Part shown: positions 14,042 through 24,577 of the stretch, in pieces | Layout of the letters: every line of letters starts with the position of its first letter | How positions within the stretch are numbered: the first letter of the stretch is position 1 | NCBI GenBank assembly: GCA_900088475.1 | Contig: FLMG01001010.1 | Coordinates: 255,001-290,062, forward strand | Length of the DNA stretch: 35,062 nucleotides | Reading direction: 5' to 3' | DNA from: Hyphochytrium catenoides | Lineage: Eukaryota > Sar > Hyphochytriomycetes > Hyphochytriales > Hyphochytriaceae | Translations under genes and position numbers: made by a program | Notes under the pieces: model-generated | Database searches by the model: none | Seen by the model: the letters and a program-made list of their open reading frames with translations, nothing else | Told to the model about the DNA's origin: nothing

Positions 14042-15735
14042 CTAGTCTGTGGGATCCTTGCTATTGTCTGAACCTCTGTTAGCCATGGCCAGGGCTGTAT
14101 ACTTCATTCCTGACGAACCGAGCTTCTTCTTCCTGTCCGCAGCCTCAAGTTGCCGCATCTTGATGTCTGCTTGGCGCTGGATCCAGTATTTCTAAGCAAG
14201 AAAAAAGGGATGCATTGAGTTTCTACGGAAAGGAGAATAGAGGGCTAGACTTTCGTAAAAGTTTCTAGACTCTTTTTATTGAAAGGTAGTCTAAAGAATG
14301 AAGCAGGACGTGATCCATTGATAACCAGAGGTAGGACCGATCGAGATAAGGATTATGCCGTAGATATGAGCATCCAAACGGAAAAATCATAAAAAAAAAG
14401 TCTCACCTGCTTAGCCGCGCTCTCCTCCATCATCTTTCTTAGCGAGTGGCCACCCTGGCCTTCTCCGTCTTGGCCGCCTTCGCTACCTCTGGAGCCCTTT
14501 CCTAATTCCAGATAGTCACGCTCTGCCAAGACGACCTCACGCTACCGGTGAGGGGGAATAGCACGTGGCATTGAATGGAAGAGAGAGCAATTCTTAGCAA
14601 GGCCGGGCTGAGATTGCTATGTAGAATGCGAGAGAGTCGAAAGTGGGAAGCTAGGACGACAGTCCCTCTAATAATGCACGCGGCAGAGAGGTTCCGTAGC
14701 TGGCTGGTGACCGATACCCTCAAAACTAGAAGAAGGTGAAGAACATTCCCCGCTGTGGGAAGGTGGGTCCAGGGCTTAGGTAAGGGACAGGTATGGGGAT
14801 CTCGACAATAGTTACATACCCAATGGTCTCTGTCCTCTTTAGTTTGCGCTTCAATCTCTAATAGTACATCTCCTTTATTAGAGATGATCTGAACACCTCG
14901 GTCTGTACTCAGCTTCAACTCCTTAATATCAACGAACGATATGTTTCCGTCTTTGGTAGAGCCCTTTGGTCGCCAGGTCAGACTGAAGAGACAGTCACGG
15001 GAAAAGACCCGATGCGGTGAGTTTACAAGGATTTGGCACGGAAGACTAGGTAGCCAACGAAATATGTTCAGATAGTGCGCTGCAGGCGATGGAAGGGGTG
15101 CGTATGATAGTACTTGTAGAGGGCACGCCGGAGGAAAAGGAGAGCAGAAGCAAGAGATGGACCCTCGACGCAGCCTCAATGAAACATAGATCTCAACAAC
15201 TGAGAAAGGGAAGGTAGGAGAGAGCTGTTAGGCTGACTTAGCCGATAGTGGCCGGATATCCTCACAGAGGGGGACAGAGTTTAAGGCCAGAAGACAACGG
15301 TTTTGGCTTACCCTTCTTCTGTTGCGTTTAGGAAGATTCTGATTGTCTCCGAGCCCGTGCCAAAGCCAAAGGTGAATTTCTTTCGCTCAAACTCAAGACC
15401 TAAAGAGCACACAGCTCCTGAGTGTTCCACACTCTCTCTGTCACCCTGCTCCTCCTTTATTGTTTCTGGTGATCTTATAGCGTCGTTATCACTTCGCGTG
15501 TCTTTTCACTGTCATTGTTGCTGAGCCTGATGTACGTCCTTTGCCCTAATTCAGCCTATTCTCTTGTCCTAGTTTTTCCCCTTAGTAAACGAGATCGACT
15601 TTCTGCATCGATCGCCTTACCTTGCCGCAGGTAATCCAGCCGCTCATTGCGGAGTCTGTCCTCTTTGACAGTCTGCATCAGAGGCATGGATTTCAGAAGA
15701 GGCAGCTCCGATAGACACTCGCAGACGTTGCCCAT
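14042..15735 (-). CDS. Small PH-domain protein with predicted N-terminal acylation (MGNVCEC), complete, five exons
   Basis: Hand splicing gives exons 15735-15621, 15399-15312, 14982-14820, 14535-14407 and 14191-14042, with compatible phases throughout and about 214 residues. The start MGNVCECL places Gly2 for N-myristoylation and Cys5 and Cys7 for palmitoylation. From about residue 39 a PH domain runs through KKFTFGFGTGSETIRIFL and GNISFVDIKELKLS to DRDHW, where Trp122 is the near-invariant tryptophan of the PH C-terminal helix. A glycine-rich linker follows, then a charged helix (KYWIQRQADIKMRQLEAADR) and the tail LGSSGMKYTALAMANRG. I recall similar tails in small stramenopile PH proteins, but that is memory only. 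The role is probably lipid-dependent recruitment at the plasma membrane or endomembranes. The acceptor of exon 4 could lie 6 bases upstream, adding two residues. It is divergent from the RRM gene and convergent with VPS13. Confidence 0.82.
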
Positions 15736-16577
15736 GACTACTGGACTTCTACTCTCTCCTTTTTTATCTCAGTCAGCTATGGAGACATGTCATGGCTTTG
15801 CTGAACCTTTCGGGCACTTAACGCAGTGGCATGGGGATGCGGTACTTAACACCGTGGCATGAGGAGGATGCCTGTAATAGACTGCGACACTGCCATTTGC
15901 TCTCTTACATAGCTTGGGCTAGATTGTACGCTGCAGTGAAGAGGCAATGCGGACAGAGACTCGTTGACGATGCCGCCAGACTAGGAAGTCTTACTCATAC
16001 CGAGGGAACGATGCGGTCAGAAGCTGGTGTTAATTATGCTGGTTCATTATAATGTTTTGAAGTAACTCTTCTTTGGCTTTTGCAGGCATTGTGACTTACC
16101 TGTTCTGGCCTCCTCTTCCTCGCATGTATACTTCTAGTAAGCCATGGATATCTCATATATCGAGGACGCTCTGTCTCCCTACAACACTGAAGTACTGTAG
16201 TCTAGGCTTCGAATACGAGACAATTGTTCCTCTCCTATCAGGAACGCAGCTTCTAGAATACGGAATCCGTAGCCCTCATCCCTTCATATCCTGAATACAA
16301 AGGAGAGCTCGTTGGCCGCAGAGCAGAGCCTGGCTCCGATCTCTGTGAAGACCAGAAAGCGACAGATTTTTATAAATAGAGATCGCCGCTCAACTGAAAG
16401 AGCTTTGATATTTCTTCCGCTGATCGCTGCGCTCACTTACGAAGCTTTTCTTTTGGACTCTACTTTGCTTGAAGAGTATCCCGCCTTAGCCTGTGAGCCA
16501 GCCAGATTGTGATCCAACCTATTCTAGGTCTTGCGTATACCATAGGTAAGGTGGGGAGCGAGTATCGCACTAGCACC
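15736..16577. promoter_or_regulatory. Divergent intergenic region between the PH-protein and U1A/U2B''-like genes
   Basis: This 842-base gap separates two start codons pointing away from each other, so it should hold both promoters. A TATA-like TATAAATA lies at 16371-16378, about 200 bases upstream of the RRM start; its use is unproven. An imperfect direct repeat, acttaacgcagtggcatg / acttaacaccgtggcatg, occurs at about 15816 and 15844. Short open frames at 15831-16052, 16073-16294 and 16312-16512 show no family I recognise and, except for one, do not start with ATG in good context. I see no supported gene here. Confidence 0.45.
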
Positions 16578-18040
16578 ATGCAAACCCAGGATATTCCTCC
16601 CAACCAGACCATCTATGTCAACAATCTCAACCTCAAGGTCAGTACTTAATCTGAGAGAAAGGTGTCCGAAAGGTCCTAGCTTTTAGAAGCAAGGAACTGG
16701 GGCCCGAGGGTGGGGTGGCAAAGGTACTACTGAAGGGTGCGAAGTGTAGCTGAAACAGCAGTGGGGTGCTGCATAGGACTGCCTACGGGCCCATAAATAG
16801 ATAAAAGAACAGTGCAGAATCTCACAGCTCCTTACTGTCGCAGATTAAGAAGGACACATTGAAGAAGGAGCTTTACTCCCTCTTCTCTCAGTTCGGGAAG
16901 ATCTTAGATGTAGTAGCGAGCAAGGCGGATGGCCTCAGAGGCCAGGCCTGGGTCGTCTTTGAAGATGTGGGAGCAGCTTCAAATGCCATGAGGATGATGC
17001 AGAGCTTTATTTTTTATGATAAACCCCTGGTAAGTGCTGTTCCTCCCGATTTTCTCTTCATGTTCGGTCGGTGGGTCATGATGGGAGCCATGTATGCTCG
17101 CATGCCGTTCGTCTCTTGCTCTTTATGCGAATCTATGGTTGCTGGTGTTAAAAAGCCCCGTTCCTACCGTAATTGTCAGCTCTACTCTTGCATTGTGCCT
17201 ATCTGCCTCTCCTTCACTAGACTCCATTACCTGGACCCACTCTCTTGTCCCTTTCTAACGGCAGGCCGTTCTCTGCAAACTCTTCGTGTTTGTTTGTGCT
17301 AACGCTCGTTTCTTGGGTCACCTATTCTCTTCTCAATTAGCGAATCCAATTCGCAAGGACCAAGTCAGATGCAGTTGCTAAGCTTGACGGTACTTACAAG
17401 CCTAGAGAGAAAAGAAAGAGAGAGGAGAAGACTGCGACTGCAAAGAAGCAGCAGACAGCGACGGCAAGCAGAACATCAAACGCACCCCAGGAACCAGAAG
17501 TTCCGCATAACATTCTCTTCTGTGAAGATCTTCCTCCGGAGTGCAGTGACAGCATGCTCGCTATGCTCTTCCAGCAGTATCCAGGCTTCAAGGTACGGAT
17601 TCATGGACAGAGTTAGGGATTCTTTCTATTTTACCTCTCTGTTCTCTCTGTCCGTTTTAGATATTCTCGTCCTTCAGCAATGAGTGTGCCTTCTATATCT
17701 AGAAGCAGTGGATATTTCATCAGGGCCATGCCTTTTGCTTTTTCCTTAAAAAAGAGGTCGTCAGTCTCCCTCTGTACCAAAGAGCTTATTTGCCTTTATC
17801 TTGGTTGACAATGCTCTCTTTACGCTGTTAAGCATCTTTTGCTTGGTATATGGCTCACTGTGTCCTGGCCGCACCTCTTACTTCTACGCTGTCTATTAGG
17901 AAGTCCGTATGGTCCCTGGCAAGAATATGGCCTTCGTGGAGTTCGGAGACGAGATGCAGGCAGGCACTGCATTGCAATTCCTCAGAGGCTTCAAGCTCTC
18001 ACCTACGGACTCTCTGAGCGTCAAGTTCGCCAAGAGATAG
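16578..18040 (+). CDS. SNRPA/SNRPB2: U1A/U2B''-family snRNP protein (two RRM domains), complete, four exons
   Basis: This is a core spliceosomal protein of the U1A/U2B''/SNF family, which binds stem-loops of U1 and/or U2 snRNA in the nucleus. Exons are 16578-16637, 16844-17029, 17341-17592 and 17900-18040, all phase 0, giving 212 residues. RRM1 spans about 10-88, with RNP2 TIYVNNLN (11-18) and RNP1 RGQAWVVF (52-59). The lysine-rich loop ([12 protein letters not shown]) and FYDKPLRIQFA are family hallmarks. RRM2 spans about 137-211, with ILFCEDLP (140-147) and KNMAFVEF (174-181). The linker [11 protein letters not shown] is basic and short, without the long proline-rich linker of human U1A, so the length is closer to U2B''. 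RNP1 has Trp where human U1A has Phe. Whether one gene serves both snRNPs, as SNF does in Drosophila, cannot be told from here. Confidence 0.95.
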
Positions 18041-19185
18041 ATACGGAGACAAAAGCAAGGGGACAGAGAGAGAGAGTTATCGATCCTGACGTCTTTGCTC
18101 TTTCTTCACTGAGTAGGCAAGGGTTGCTTGTGAAGCATGCTAAGATCACGATTACTAGGATGCGTCGCATCTTATATTCCCGTTCTCTGGTCTGTGGACT
18201 TCCACTTGCTGTCTTTCACTCGAGTCTCTCCCTCGTGGCCCTTGTCTCTTCTTCGATGGCTGCTTCTCTGTCCTTCTTTCCCTTCAGCCGTCCTCCTTTC
18301 CTCGCTCGCTCTAGTGTCAGATGCTCACCTTTCCTTCCTGTCGTGGATTAGGAATAAATTCGATAAATTCCGGCCTATATAACAGATTCCTCCCTACTAA
18401 TCACGGATATTGGCCCAACAACTGTCCCAATTCAAAAAAGTTGTTTCAGGAAATTATTCTGTCTTGTCATCATGAGTCTTACTTCAGCTTCTTCTTCTCT
18501 GCCTGTCTGCCTGTCCTTTCGGCTTTCGGCCCTCACGTCAGGGACCCGGTCATGCTGCAGCTCTTGGAACACCTGCACCCATAACAAAGACCAGAGAGAT
18601 AGGGAATGGCCTTGCTCGCTTGTCCGGTGCTTCGCTCTCCCGGCCACTAGCACCAGACGACATTCGGTGTCTGGGGCTTGAGTTCCGGCACTGTAACACG
18701 GAGAAGACGACGTTGAAGTCGCACGGTATCCGACAGATAAAGTCCCTGCTCTCATCAAAGACTATGGGGCTTCCATAGAACGCCAAGCACCCGCCCACAG
18801 ATGTAAGGCAACTCTCATCTCTGGTGGTTAGGCCTGCACTACGAGGAAGGTTGCACGCATTGCGCGGAGACCTACATTCACCGTCGTCAACAGGAACATA
18901 GTCCCGATGGAAGAACTGCAGCCGATACGTAGTACAGCGACCATAGGCGGAGCCATTCGACCTGTGTGGCTTCTGATGACCTCCCTAGCACGCTGGAAGC
19001 CGTATCTCTCTCTCTCATCCTACTTATTCGAGCAGATCCTGGAAGCAAGAAGGCTTATATATGGAAGGCATGGGACAGAGCGCATTCTCTCTTTTTTGGG
19101 TGTCCTCAGGAGACTGGGAAGGAGAAATTATGGGACCAAGCTTCTGCTGTCTCTTCTCCTCCTTTTACTTCTTTTCATCGGCACC
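18041..19185 (+). other. Gap upstream of the formin with unassembled coding-like stretches
   Basis: These 1145 bases lie between the RRM gene stop and the best formin start. A TATA-like TATATAA sits at 18376-18382. At about 18556-18710, after a possible acceptor (catgctgcag), one frame reads protein-like, including APDDIRCLGLEFRHCNTEKT. A possible intron from gtatcc to ggttag, ending near 18832, joins it to LHYEEGCTHCAETYIHRRQQ. Another stretch near 19040-19140 reads DPGSKKAYIWKAWDRAHS. I could not link these into one open gene or recognise a family. They may be a small separate gene, upstream formin exons, or chance. Confidence 0.3.
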
Positions 19186-22100
19186 ATGGATAGGTTAAGG
19201 AAGAAACCGAGGTAGGCATAGAAGCATAAAATCTGAGGCCGGGGAAGGCTAATGACGGGTTAGCTCCTAGTGAATCGAGAGAGAGAGAGAGAGAGATCGA
19301 AAGAGATAGAGAGAGACGGTCATATAGAGATGGGATAATTCAAGAGAGAAGAGGACTTGACACTCCAAGGTACGAAGAGTCAAAGTGTATCGGGGACTTA
19401 GGCTACATAACTCGTGAAATTTGAGAGACACAACGTTGTAAATGTCCTTGGAAAAACTATACCGCTTACCTCCTCTCTCGGCAGCTCATTATTGACGCAG
19501 AAGGACAAGGAGGAAAGCATGTATAGGAACAATAAAGCAAAACGTTCACCAGAAACTCAAGGTCGAGAAAAACAACGTCAAACACAACGAGATTGGAAGA
19601 GAGAGACCGAAGGCAGCGCAGAGCAAAGGGCTAAGAAGTCGCCAGACAGAGTGAGCATTACAAGCGCTACCGTAGAGAGTGAAGAAGAGGAACTGGCTGC
19701 CAAGTATCAAAAAATGTTGCGGATCGGGCTGCCAGCTGATCTCGTTCGACATAAAATGAAGCAAGAGCAGTGCCCGCAAACCGTCATCGACCGAGTCTTT
19801 CCCCTCTCTCTTGCTATAGTGCCCCGTTCTTCATCCACCTCCGTCTCGAACCCTACCGAAGGAAGTTTAAGCGTACAAGTCCTAGCAAGCGAGCTTGGGA
19901 GCCCTCCAAGAAGCCTAGCGGACGCGGACTCATACTCTCATTTGGGAGGTTACTCCCCCTTTCTCTTCGCAAAGAAGGTGATTAGTTGGCTGATGGGCGT
20001 GCAAAGCCAGCAAAAGCCGCGGATTGAAGCGAGAGACACGGAGGCTATCGTCTGTGCTGCCTCTAAGTTCAAAGGACTGTCTGAAGCAGGAAAAGAAGGA
20101 TGTCATTGTAAGACGATTGGAGACGAGAAGGCCCTTGCTGTGAAGACAGATGAACCCTCCCTATCGAAGTATATTCAGATGCAGAAGGTAATCATCATCC
20201 TCACCGTGGCCCGATATGCGGGACTGTCTGAACGTCTCTGACCTCGTTGCCTCTCTCCTTGAGGTCGGCCTTCCCATAGATGCAATCAGGCATAAGATGA
20301 GACAGGACGGTAAAGACCCCAAGCTCTTGTTCCCTGAAGAAAAAGGAGATTTGGCGCCAAGGGTAAGGAGCTTTGTCTGCTAGGTAGTCCCTCAATTGGC
20401 CCTTGTTCTGTCTTGGGTGCCCTAAGTTCACTTGATCAAGCTACAGTTCTTGGCCAAAAGCCCATTATCTTAGTTCTTCAACCTGGTTCATCTGTGATAT
20501 GTCTTCTTTCTGCTCGTGAGGGTACGGATAGCCAGTCCTCTTTCCGATGTTGTACAAGGTTCACATTTCCGCATCACACAGATCCTCGTCACTCTGACAC
20601 CATCAATCTCAGGTTCTTCCCAAGATACAAGTGACACCACAGCGCCATCCACTTCCTGCTAACAGAGACCTAAAGAAACCTTCCCCCGCTAAAGCATCTT
20701 CAGCTCCCACAAGATCGACGTCGACTCTCTCCTCTCCTCGGGTACCTGCTGCGAAGAAGGAAAGAGGAAGTGCAAGAAAACTTCGCTGGGCGGAGGTTCC
20801 GCGCAATGTCATCGAACAAAAGTCAACATGCTTGTGGAACAGCGGGGTTGGAGAAATGACTCACACTCTAAACCAAAAAATAACCAAGGCATTGGAGGAC
20901 CAGGAATTTCTCCGTCTATTCGTCCACCATCCTTCTCCGAAGAGAAAGAAAAGGCTGGGAGAGGAAGAACCGTCCACTACTCAAAATGGAGATAAGGAAA
21001 ACAACAGGAGCAAGAAGAGGCGACAGGGTGCTTCTCTCTTGGATCGCAATCGGTCTCATAATGTGGCCATAGGGCTTGCCCGCATCAGGCTACGGCCTGA
21101 ACTTCTCAAAGAGAGTATACTGTCGATGGAACAAGAAGGGGCAGGTAGACTTTCTTCTCCTTGAGTCCGAAATATCCTCCTAATAGCAGCATCAGCTACT
21201 CACATCGCCTCTTCATCTTATTTGCATCTTTTATGTTTACATATGCCGGATTCACTTGCCGTCGTTTCCCTATCGCAAGTTCCCGCTAGTTCCGTGTATT
21301 CTATTTCTTTGCTCTACCTGCTCTCTCAGTCTAGGTGTACTGTCCCCTCCATTCGTATGGGTTTGAGTACTAGAGACACTGACGCCTATCTTAGGGTTAA
21401 CGGCCGAAAAGTTGGTCCTACTTTCCTCGCTACTGCCTACTCCTGCTGAGGAGAAGATGCTTCAAGCGTATTCCGGCCCAAAGACAGAGTTAAACGAAGT
21501 AATGTTGATAGACGAAGGACCAGTAGGGGCAATCTCTTCAGCACTGACTTTTCTTCCCAGGCTGAACAGTTCTTCATGACACTGATGCCAGCGGCAGAGG
21601 TGCGCCGGCGCTTGAACTGCTTGATCTTCAAATGTCAGTTCAGCCAGCGAGCGGAGAGCTTACGCGAGCAGATTCAGCTATTTTCCTTGGCGTGCCACCA
21701 AATCGTGTCAAGCACAAGCTTCAGGTACCTCTCCTCCCACTTGAAATCACTATACTATCCTTCTACAATGTTATTTGGCCTATTCCGCTTGCTCTTCTGG
21801 TTTATGCGGCAGGAGAGGTATAAGTTTGCCTTTGTGCTAGGAATACGAGCGCGCCTCCATCGTACATCGACCAGTTCTCTGGGTTGAGCACATCTTTCTC
21901 GTCTTCGCTTTCCTTGCCACAATCTAACTCTCAGCAATGGAATTTAGGCAGTTGATGATCATCATCCTTCACATTGGAAATCGGCTTAACAACCCTGGCA
22001 CCAACGTAGTCTTGACGAGGTTTGAACTCCATACTACAACGGTCCCGACTACAGCAGGAGATAATGAATCTGCTACCCGAGGAACAGGAGTAGCCGGTTT

Positions 22101-23872
22101 TCGCCTTTCTTCTCTTTTGGAGCTGGGTCGCACAAAGTCTGTGGATGGAAAGATCAGTCTTTTACACTATCTTGTCCGGCTACTCAATGACACCAACCAT
22201 ACGGGCGTTCTTGCCATCCATGTGGGTAGTGATTGGTAGGGAGCGAGCGATACGGATGAGCGAGGTCGAGAGGTTTAGCTAAGAAACGAAAGAGGAGGGA
22301 CGTTTTGGCGGCTAAGCATATACAGGCTGGGTTTCTAGGAGGGCGACTGGAGATCGACAAAAGAGTGACAGCAATATAGATAACGGGATGTTGATTGGTA
22401 TGTACTGAATTTACCACCCACTTTTGCCGAGTAGGAAGAGCTAGAGGCTGTTTTGAAAGTCAATCGTCTATCCATTCCCGCCGCCAGGATGGAGTTTAAG
22501 TCTCTGCAGCACGGACTGGGACTTTTTCAAGATGAGATCAAGAAGATTGAGGTCAGTACTTGCTTTAACCTTCCATTCGCCATCGCACTCCTCCTGCCTA
22601 GCTTCTTCTCGGATATCGTTATGTCTCTATCAACCCTGGTCAAGCTCTCCCTAGCCTGCTTAACATATCATGCCTCCCTCATGTTCTACAGAGCTCTCAG
22701 AGCTTGGACGAGTTCTTCAATAGTGGTTCTTCGTCTCTCCAAGGTATCTCGAAAGCATTGGACCGATTAGGTGTGGAGGTGGAGAGTGTCTTTGACTACT
22801 TAGGGGAAGAAAAAGGAGATTGCATTCAAGAGATCGCTACCACCATACAGACATTTCTCTTGGTAAGAGTCCTTCGGTCTTTATTACTTCCAACCCAATG
22901 TGTGGCAGCGCACTCATTGTCCTCTCGGTAGCCCTTTCTTACTTTCTTTCAATTCATTTCGTTGCTCACGGGCTGAGTTACCTCCTCTCATCAGAGCTGG
23001 GCCTCTTCGTTGCTCCCATAATACACCTTCAATCTCCTCTATATGCCTATTCCTCTTACTTCGTTCGTTCTCCTGGGGCCTCTAATGGCGTCTGCTGACC
23101 ATGGATGGCACGGTAGGACCTCAGTCGAGCAAAGAACGATGTCGCAGAGATGGATAGGAGAAGGAAAAGGCTGCTCGCGTTAAACGAGAAGGAGAAGCAG
23201 AAGTGCATCCGAACTCCACCGTTGCAATCATCCACCACCTCTTTTCCGCGACCGTCCTACCCAAATCAACAGACCGCAGACTACGTCAGCGGCACCACAA
23301 CGGAGAGAGAGAACACCAAGAAGGAAAAGCAGCCCACGAAAATCGAGATCCCCAAGAAAGTGCTGTCAGTTATTCTCTGTCCAAATGGTCAAGATGAAGA
23401 AAACAACCGGTCAGACTTACCTCGTGCATCAAAGGAGAAGAGTCAACTTTTCAAGGAAGCGGAGGAGAACAGTCAGGCCCAAACAGTTATGATCCCATCT
23501 CTCCCCGTCCTCTCAGTTCCACCAACGACCATTGAGAGAGAGACCGAAAAGGAGAACGGAGAGCGTCTAATGGGCATTCAGCCACCTGTCACACCAACCA
23601 TCAATGAAGAAGGGGATATTCCTTTGACGAATATGACGAAGGAAAGTTTGCCGTTTACGCCAAACTTTCTTCAGTCAAACTCCGTCCCGCCAACTGAAGG
23701 CACGGAGCCTGTCCCTGCCAACCAAAAGGGCAACTCGAGCTTGTCCCTAACTCTAGCCCCATCTGATCTCTCCCTCTCAGCACGGCATCGTTCTCGCAAA
23801 CGTGACAAACGATGCCGTCCCAGTAAGACCTCAAAGGAGAAGCAGCAAACAATAACAACGTCTGCGGCCTAA
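19186..23872 (+). CDS. FH2-domain formin with two WASHC3-like motifs and no FH1, ten exons
   Basis: Formins nucleate and elongate actin filaments through the dimeric FH2 ring. Exons 19186-19211, 19485-20187, 20264-20362, 20613-21144, 21395-21498, 21561-21724, 21948-22221, 22435-22551, 22701-22862 and 23117-23872 join in frame to about 978 residues. The start ATG has a strong context (ggcaccATGG), but the N-terminus could extend upstream. Two similar motifs, KYQKMLRIGLPADLVRHKM (about 82-100) and KYIQMQKVGLPIDAIRHKM (about 237-255), precede FH2. FH2 spans about 331-727: RKLRWAEVP, then IGLARIRLRPELLKESIL, LTAEKLVLLSSLLPT, EAEQFFMTLMPAAEVRRRL, LHIGNRLNNPG, GFRLSSLLELGRTKSVDGK and LLHYLVRLL. A basic RRRKRLL segment and a 250-residue low-complexity tail follow. 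I see no proline-rich FH1 and no clear DAD. A loop of about 25 extra residues sits between GNRLN and GFRL. It is convergent with the NEDD8-like gene. Confidence 0.88.
19277..19317. repeat. GA-rich microsatellite
   Basis: A perfect run of ten GA units occupies 19277-19296, followed by an imperfect GA/GATA-like tract to about 19317. In the formin model it lies inside the first intron (19212-19484). Confidence 0.9.
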
Positions 23873-24131
23873 GGTCCAGAACTGGTGTCGAAATCCATTG
23901 CTGTAGCTCCAGGCAGAGGATCAGGAAGTACGACGCAGTCCCGCTGCTAGGAGAGGGTAATAGAACTGGAGCAAGAGTGGAAGAAAAGAGAGAAAGGCTG
24001 GATACAAGTCGCACCATATCCGGGGCCAAGTAGAGCCCTGGACATTAAAGCAAGGTTGAGGCGAATGCGACTTTATTCAGGCCCATAATGAGTTGAAGTA
24101 GCTCATTTCCCCATCTTTCTTCCCTAATGTC
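23873..24131. other. Short gap between convergent formin and NEDD8-like genes
   Basis: These 259 bases separate two facing stop codons and must contain both 3' untranslated regions. No gene or repeat is visible. Confidence 0.6.
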
Positions 24132-24577
24132 TTATTGGCCACCACGGAGCTGCAATACCATGTGGATGGTCCCGCCCGCCACTACGTTATAGTCTGCTAA
24201 CGTCTTATCATCTGACCTGTGAAGCGGAAGTCAACAGTTAGAGAATGTAGAAGATGCTGAGCCAACATAATGGGCAGTGTTAAGATAGTTCGTACAGTTG
24301 CTTCCCGCTATAAATTAATCTAATTTGATCTACTTGGATGCCCTCTTTCTCCTGAAGGGCCTGCTTGACATGAAGGATCTAAGGACGGGCAGGGGTTAGG
24401 ACACCCCTTCGTCACAATCGTTACTGACTCCAGTGCTTACCGTATTGTCTGGCTCAAAGTTAAAGCTTTGCTTTTTGATGCGAGACCAGTATGCCAGAGT
24501 CAGTCAACAATGAAAGGACGTACAAAGGCAGCTTAATGTACCTTTCTCCCTGTTAAGGTCTTTATCATTATCTGCAT
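24132..24577 (-). CDS. NEDD8: Ubiquitin-like modifier, NEDD8/RUB-like, 77 residues, complete, four exons
   Basis: Exons 24577-24542, 24470-24441, 24378-24296 and 24216-24132 splice in frame to 77 residues: exactly ubiquitin length ending in LRGG at 73-76, plus one extra Gln to be trimmed. It starts MQIMIKTLTGRK. EKEGI (32-36), RLIYSGKQL (42-50), SDDKTLADYN (51-60) and HMVLQLRGG (68-76) define the fold. The Ile44/His68/Val70 patch and Leu8 are kept. RLIYSGKQ, DDKT and the Gly before the last strand favour NEDD8/RUB; Gln2, Asp39 and Leu50 also fit ubiquitin. Lysines 6, 27, 33 and 48 are present, while positions 11, 29 and 63 are Arg, Ala and Ala. Residue 72, which helps E1 enzymes separate ubiquitin (Arg) from NEDD8 (Ala), is Gln. 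NEDD8 activates cullin-RING ligases. A divergent ubiquitin is the alternative. Exon 2 is only 30 bases with an A-rich acceptor. Confidence 0.8.

Noticed and set aside
14502-15179. Reverse-strand 225-codon open frame taken as a single gene
   Set aside because: Only its middle (14820-14982) is a PH-domain exon. The rest is intron read-through; the spliced model uses other frames upstream and downstream.
15831-16512. Small genes in the PH/RRM gap
   Set aside because: The frames are short, mostly lack a proper ATG, have no recognised motif, and lie where two promoters are expected.
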